A DNA stretch of 64,000 nt from JAALLB01 sp017643495 (GTDB taxonomy: Bacteria > Pseudomonadota > Alphaproteobacteria > Rhizobiales > Rhizobiaceae). Positions 61,609-64,000 of the stretch are shown piece by piece (position 1 is the stretch's first letter; every line of letters starts with the position of its first letter). Position numbers and translations under genes: made by a program. The DNA is taken from NCBI GenBank assembly GCA_965216105.1, contig OZ244147.1, positions 868,001 through 932,000 of the forward strand. Reading direction: 5' to 3'. The notes under the pieces were generated by a model that had not been told where the DNA came from, searched no databases, and saw only the letters and a program-made list of their open reading frames with translations.

Positions 61609-62955
61609 ATGAAAAACCTCTCCGTTTCCAGACGCGGCCTGCTTGCCGGCACCGCTGCTTCCGTCCTGTTGATGAACCCGTTGACTGCCCATGCAGCAAA
61701 TGTGGTTTCGGTCCTGCGGGGTGATGCGCTGAAATGGCAAGGACAGGTTATCGACCTTGACCCGCTGAAGAAATTCTACCGGGGCAAGTTTGGTAACGGC
61801 ATATGGACTGAAAAGACGGGCCTCAGCAAAAACGGCAAGCAGCTCGTTCAGCTGCTGCAGCAGGCTGGCAGTGACGGTCTCGACCCGTCTGACTATCTTG
61901 CCGGAATTCCGGGTAATGTGAATTCATTGGGCGGGAAAGACCTTGCCTCCGCAGAACTGTTGTTGTCGCAGGCATTCTGGCGCTTTGGCCGTGATCTTTC
62001 TGCCGGTCGTACAACTCCTGCTGTGTCCGAACCGGACATCGTTATCTCGCGCAAGAAGGCGGATGTCACCGGATGGCTCAAGATTGCAAGCCGCAAGGGG
62101 CCAAAGGCGGTAATTGATGCGCTGCGTCCCAGCCATGAACAATATCTGGCTTTGCGCAAGGCACTGGCCAATGCAGCACCGGGAAGCGGAAAAGCTCGCC
62201 AGATCATCGTCAATATGGAGCGCTGGCGCTGGCTGCCAAGCAGTCTTGGCAAGCGGTATGTGCTTGTGAACCAGGCCGCATTCGAAATGCTTATCCGGGA
62301 AAATGACAAGACCACCGACCGCAGGCGTGTTGTTGTCGGTACACCGTATTTTAAAACCCCGATGTTCAGCCACGCAATCCAGTATGCCGAGTTCAACCCG
62401 ACCTGGACAGTTCCCCGGTCCATAGCCGGCAATGAAATGCTGCCCAAACTGCGCAAGGACCCCGGTTATCTCGAGCGGAACAACTACAAGGTATATACAA
62501 GCTGGAAAGCAGATGCACCGGCGATGAACCCGCATTCTGTCGACTGGAATTCAGTCAACGGCAAGAAATTCCCGTATCGCATCGAGCAACAACCGGGCGA
62601 CAATAATGCGCTCGGCCGGGTCAAGTTTCTTTTCCCCAACCGGTTCAACGTCTATTTGCACGATACCCAGTCAAAAAACCTGTTTTCACAATCGCAGAGG
62701 GCTTTCTCTCATGGGTGTATCCGTGTCGAAAACCCGATGGATTTTGCCGACAAACTGTTCGGGAATTCGCTCAACATGTCCAAGATCAAGGGCATTCTGG
62801 CAAATCCGGCAACCCAGCGTGTCAAGCTGCGCCGTCCTGTTCCTGTACATCTTGCCTATTTCACGGCATGGGTGGAAAACGGAAAGGTTTCGTATCACAA
62901 GGATGTCTACGGGCGTGACAAGCTGGTAGCGAACATATTGTTCGGACAGGTTTGA
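61609..62955 (+). CDS. L,D-transpeptidase (YkuD domain), Tat-type signal
   Basis: 448-residue periplasmic peptidoglycan enzyme. The N-terminus (SVSRRGLLAGTAASVLLMNPLTAHA) has a twin-Arg signal. An N-terminal peptidoglycan-binding-like part and a domain with LRPSHEQYLALRKAL are followed by the YkuD catalytic domain (IIVNMERWRWLP, PTWTVP, and HGCIRVENP, with nucleophile Cys in SHGCIRV). The order resembles YcbB (LdtD). It would form 3-3 cross-links or attach lipoprotein. It is monocistronic. Confidence 0.9.
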   Translation: MKNLSVSRRGLLAGTAASVLLMNPLTAHAANVVSVLRGDALKWQGQVIDLDPLKKFYRGKFGNGIWTEKTGLSKNGKQLVQLLQQAGSDGLDPSDYLAGIPGNVNSLGGKDLASAELLLSQAFWRFGRDLSAGRTTPAVSEPDIVISRKKADVTGWLKIASRKGPKAVIDALRPSHEQYLALRKALANAAPGSGKARQIIVNMERWRWLPSSLGKRYVLVNQAAFEMLIRENDKTTDRRRVVVGTPYFKTPMFSHAIQYAEFNPTWTVPRSIAGNEMLPKLRKDPGYLERNNYKVYTSWKADAPAMNPHSVDWNSVNGKKFPYRIEQQPGDNNALGRVKFLFPNRFNVYLHDTQSKNLFSQSQRAFSHGCIRVENPMDFADKLFGNSLNMSKIKGILANPATQRVKLRRPVPVHLAYFTAWVENGKVSYHKDVYGRDKLVANILFGQV

Positions 62956-63057
62956 ATCATTCCGGTTGTTGTGACCTGCTCCCTGACAAGCTTGCATTAC
63001 GTCAGAAAGCTGCCAATATTCACAGTTAACAAAAGGTGAACATGCAGGGAGTTTCCC

Positions 63058-63690
63058 ATGGCAGACAAGGAACTTGAAGCAGAAGATATTGGCCGCAAGG
63101 TGCATGATCTGGCCGAGTCGATGGAGCGGGTTAGAACACGGCAGACAGACCGTGATGATGTGGTCGTTGATCTCAAGCATGCCCGGGTCAGCAGGCTGGA
63201 AATACTTGCAGACAACCTGAAGCCCGTTTTCAATGCACTTCCCGAAGGACATGACCAGTTCGAGTTCGCCCTTTCCAAGGGTGAGACACCACGGTTGTGG
63301 ATCGACATGACCTCATTTGTACGAATGGGGGGGGATGGTCGCGAATATGAATTCGTGAAAGATACCCGTCTGGGCAGGACCATTCTCGGACGCACCAGCA
63401 ATGTTGAAAAAATTGGTGAGAGAATTTCCGATTATGTTGCCGAGCGCGTCCTTGAGCGCGAACGGATGATTGAAGGAGACTGGATCGCGTTCACGGCGCG
63501 TGAAGATGATGCCGATCCTAAAGAAGTCGAGCAGGATGTCGGCAAGTCAACCGGCTCCGGCAAGGCATTCCTGAAATTGTTGTTCTGGTTCGTGATGGGT
63601 ATCGCCACAGGCCTGGGTCTGCTTTACGCCGCTGTCCGGTTCAGGCAACTGGATACAATCATGGGCTGGTTTTCAGGGCTTGCCGGGTAA
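63058..63690 (+). CDS. Hypothetical protein with C-terminal membrane anchor
   Basis: 210-residue protein. The N-terminal 160 residues are soluble, with a charged helix (ADKELEAEDIGRKVHDLAE) and a central segment QFEFALSKGETPRLWIDMTSFVRMG. A single membrane helix near residues 176-193 (LLFWFVMGIATGLGLLYAA) precedes a short tail, the arrangement of a tail-anchored inner-membrane protein. I do not recognise a named family. Its start lies 102 bases after the transpeptidase gene; function unknown. Confidence 0.8.
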   Translation: MADKELEAEDIGRKVHDLAESMERVRTRQTDRDDVVVDLKHARVSRLEILADNLKPVFNALPEGHDQFEFALSKGETPRLWIDMTSFVRMGGDGREYEFVKDTRLGRTILGRTSNVEKIGERISDYVAERVLERERMIEGDWIAFTAREDDADPKEVEQDVGKSTGSGKAFLKLLFWFVMGIATGLGLLYAAVRFRQLDTIMGWFSGLAG

Positions 63691-63863
63691 TCCTGCAAGC
63701 CTTTCATCGTGATGCCAGTCGCCAGGCATTTTTGGTGCCGGTTGTCCGCTCTGCCAGAAGTCCTTTCATCGACTCATCGGCGTTCGCTCGATCAGAAAGG
63801 CTTCATACCAGTTCCATTTTAACTGTTCCCTGTAGCAAGTGATCATGGACAACAGTTTGCCAA

Positions 63864-63879
63864 CTCAAGTAAACTTGAG
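63864..63879. promoter_or_regulatory. SoxR-box-like MerR-family operator
   Basis: CTCAAGT-AA-ACTTGAG is a perfect 7+2+7 palindrome 28 bases upstream of the MerR-family gene, very close to the SoxR consensus (CCTCAAGTTAACTTGAGG). On the minus strand TTGACC overlaps it as a possible -35 element, so a divergent target promoter is conceivable. Confidence 0.65.
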
Positions 63880-63907
63880 GTCAAGCGAAAATGCGGATTG
63901 ATGAAAC

Positions 63908-64000
63908 ATGAAAAACAGTTTGCCTGATATCGGAGAAATCGCACGTATCTCGGGACTGCCTGTCTCGACGCTGCGCTACTATGAAGAAGTCGGGCTCATC
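63908..64000 (+). CDS. MerR-family transcriptional regulator (3' partial)
   Basis: First 31 residues only: LPDIGEIARISGLPVSTLRY then YEEVGLI, the winged-helix start shared by all MerR proteins. The window ends inside the DNA-binding domain, so the effector domain and hence the inducer cannot be seen. The SoxR-like palindrome upstream suggests redox or metal/organic-compound sensing, but the N-terminus is not specific to SoxR. Confidence 0.88.
   Translation, partial: MKNSLPDIGEIARISGLPVSTLRYYEEVGLI

Noticed and set aside
63766..63846. 26-codon minus-strand ORF beside the MerR-type palindrome
   Set aside because: It is short, has no ribosome site and no recognisable family. A divergent small peptide gene cannot be excluded but is not supported.
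1..64000. CRISPR arrays, IS elements, tRNA or rRNA genes
   Set aside because: Reading the intergenic stretches, I found no regularly spaced repeats, no transposase-like frames with terminal inverted repeats and no tRNA-like cloverleaf or rRNA sequence. A covariance search (tRNAscan/Infernal) would settle small RNAs.

Overview
This 64-kb window is chromosomal DNA from an alphaproteobacterium, most likely of the order Hyphomicrobiales (Rhizobiales). Four sequence features point there: a fused anthranilate synthase TrpE(G) behind a 14-codon leader with three tandem Trp codons; a RirA iron regulator beside perfect Irr/ICE-type palindromes at iron genes; an 18-bp operator at znu that matches the remembered Agrobacterium-group Zur box at 17 of 18 positions; and long LeuA and rhizobial-style dipeptide transporter genes. 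No rRNA, tRNA, IS element, prophage or CRISPR array was seen. The genes form compact operons on both strands, and nothing suggests recent transfer.

Layout. 1-1.5 kb: the 3' part of a thiamine-diphosphate (TPP) enzyme and a small exported protein. 1.7-8.8 kb: a divergent acyl-CoA (beta-oxidation type) island with thiolase, a small membrane protein, an MFE-2-like SDR, a MaoC hydratase and a second SDR on the minus strand, and an acyl-CoA dehydrogenase plus two zinc-independent MDR reductases on the plus strand. 8.8-14.8 kb: OpgC-like membrane protein, TTC38-like TPR protein, YeeE/YedE sulfur transporter and a second TPP enzyme. 15-18.1 kb: a four-gene run of radical SAM enzyme, MTA phosphorylase and two small glycosyl/nucleotidyltransferase-like genes. 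18.1-22.6 kb: CHASE2 adenylate cyclase, sodium:solute symporter, beta-carbonic anhydrase. 22.7-25.9 kb: zinc uptake and control, with znuA facing znuC-znuB-zur across one Zur box. 26-31 kb: DUF1697 protein, glycerol kinase, rhodanese and malic enzyme. 31-35.6 kb: an iron island with an FbpAB-type ferric transporter, a Bfd-like ferredoxin, bacterioferritin and RirA. 35.8-39.8 kb: Ppx/GppA phosphatase, RlmE and a GGDEF-EAL protein. 39.9-41.6 kb: cobalt-type nitrile hydratase with its accessory protein. 41.6-48.2 kb: a five-gene operon of largely unknown proteins around an unusual AAA+ ATPase. 48.5-50.8 kb: trpL-trpE(G). 50.9-57.3 kb: a dipeptide ABC transporter with an embedded Xaa-Pro-type peptidase. 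57.6-63.7 kb: a second adenylate cyclase, leuA with a candidate Leu leader peptide, an L,D-transpeptidase and a tail-anchored hypothetical protein. The window ends inside a MerR-family gene with a SoxR-box-like palindrome upstream.

The strongest candidate for an undescribed system is the 41.6-48.2 kb operon: coiled-coil protein, unknown protein, AAA+ ATPase with an Asp in place of the catalytic Walker B Glu, unknown acidic protein, DUF2333 membrane protein. Other items worth checking are the radical SAM/MTA phosphorylase/glycosyltransferase cluster, a 14-bp inverted repeat that would lock the start codon of the carbonic anhydrase in a hairpin, and the two leaderless-looking attenuator peptides at trpE and leuA.
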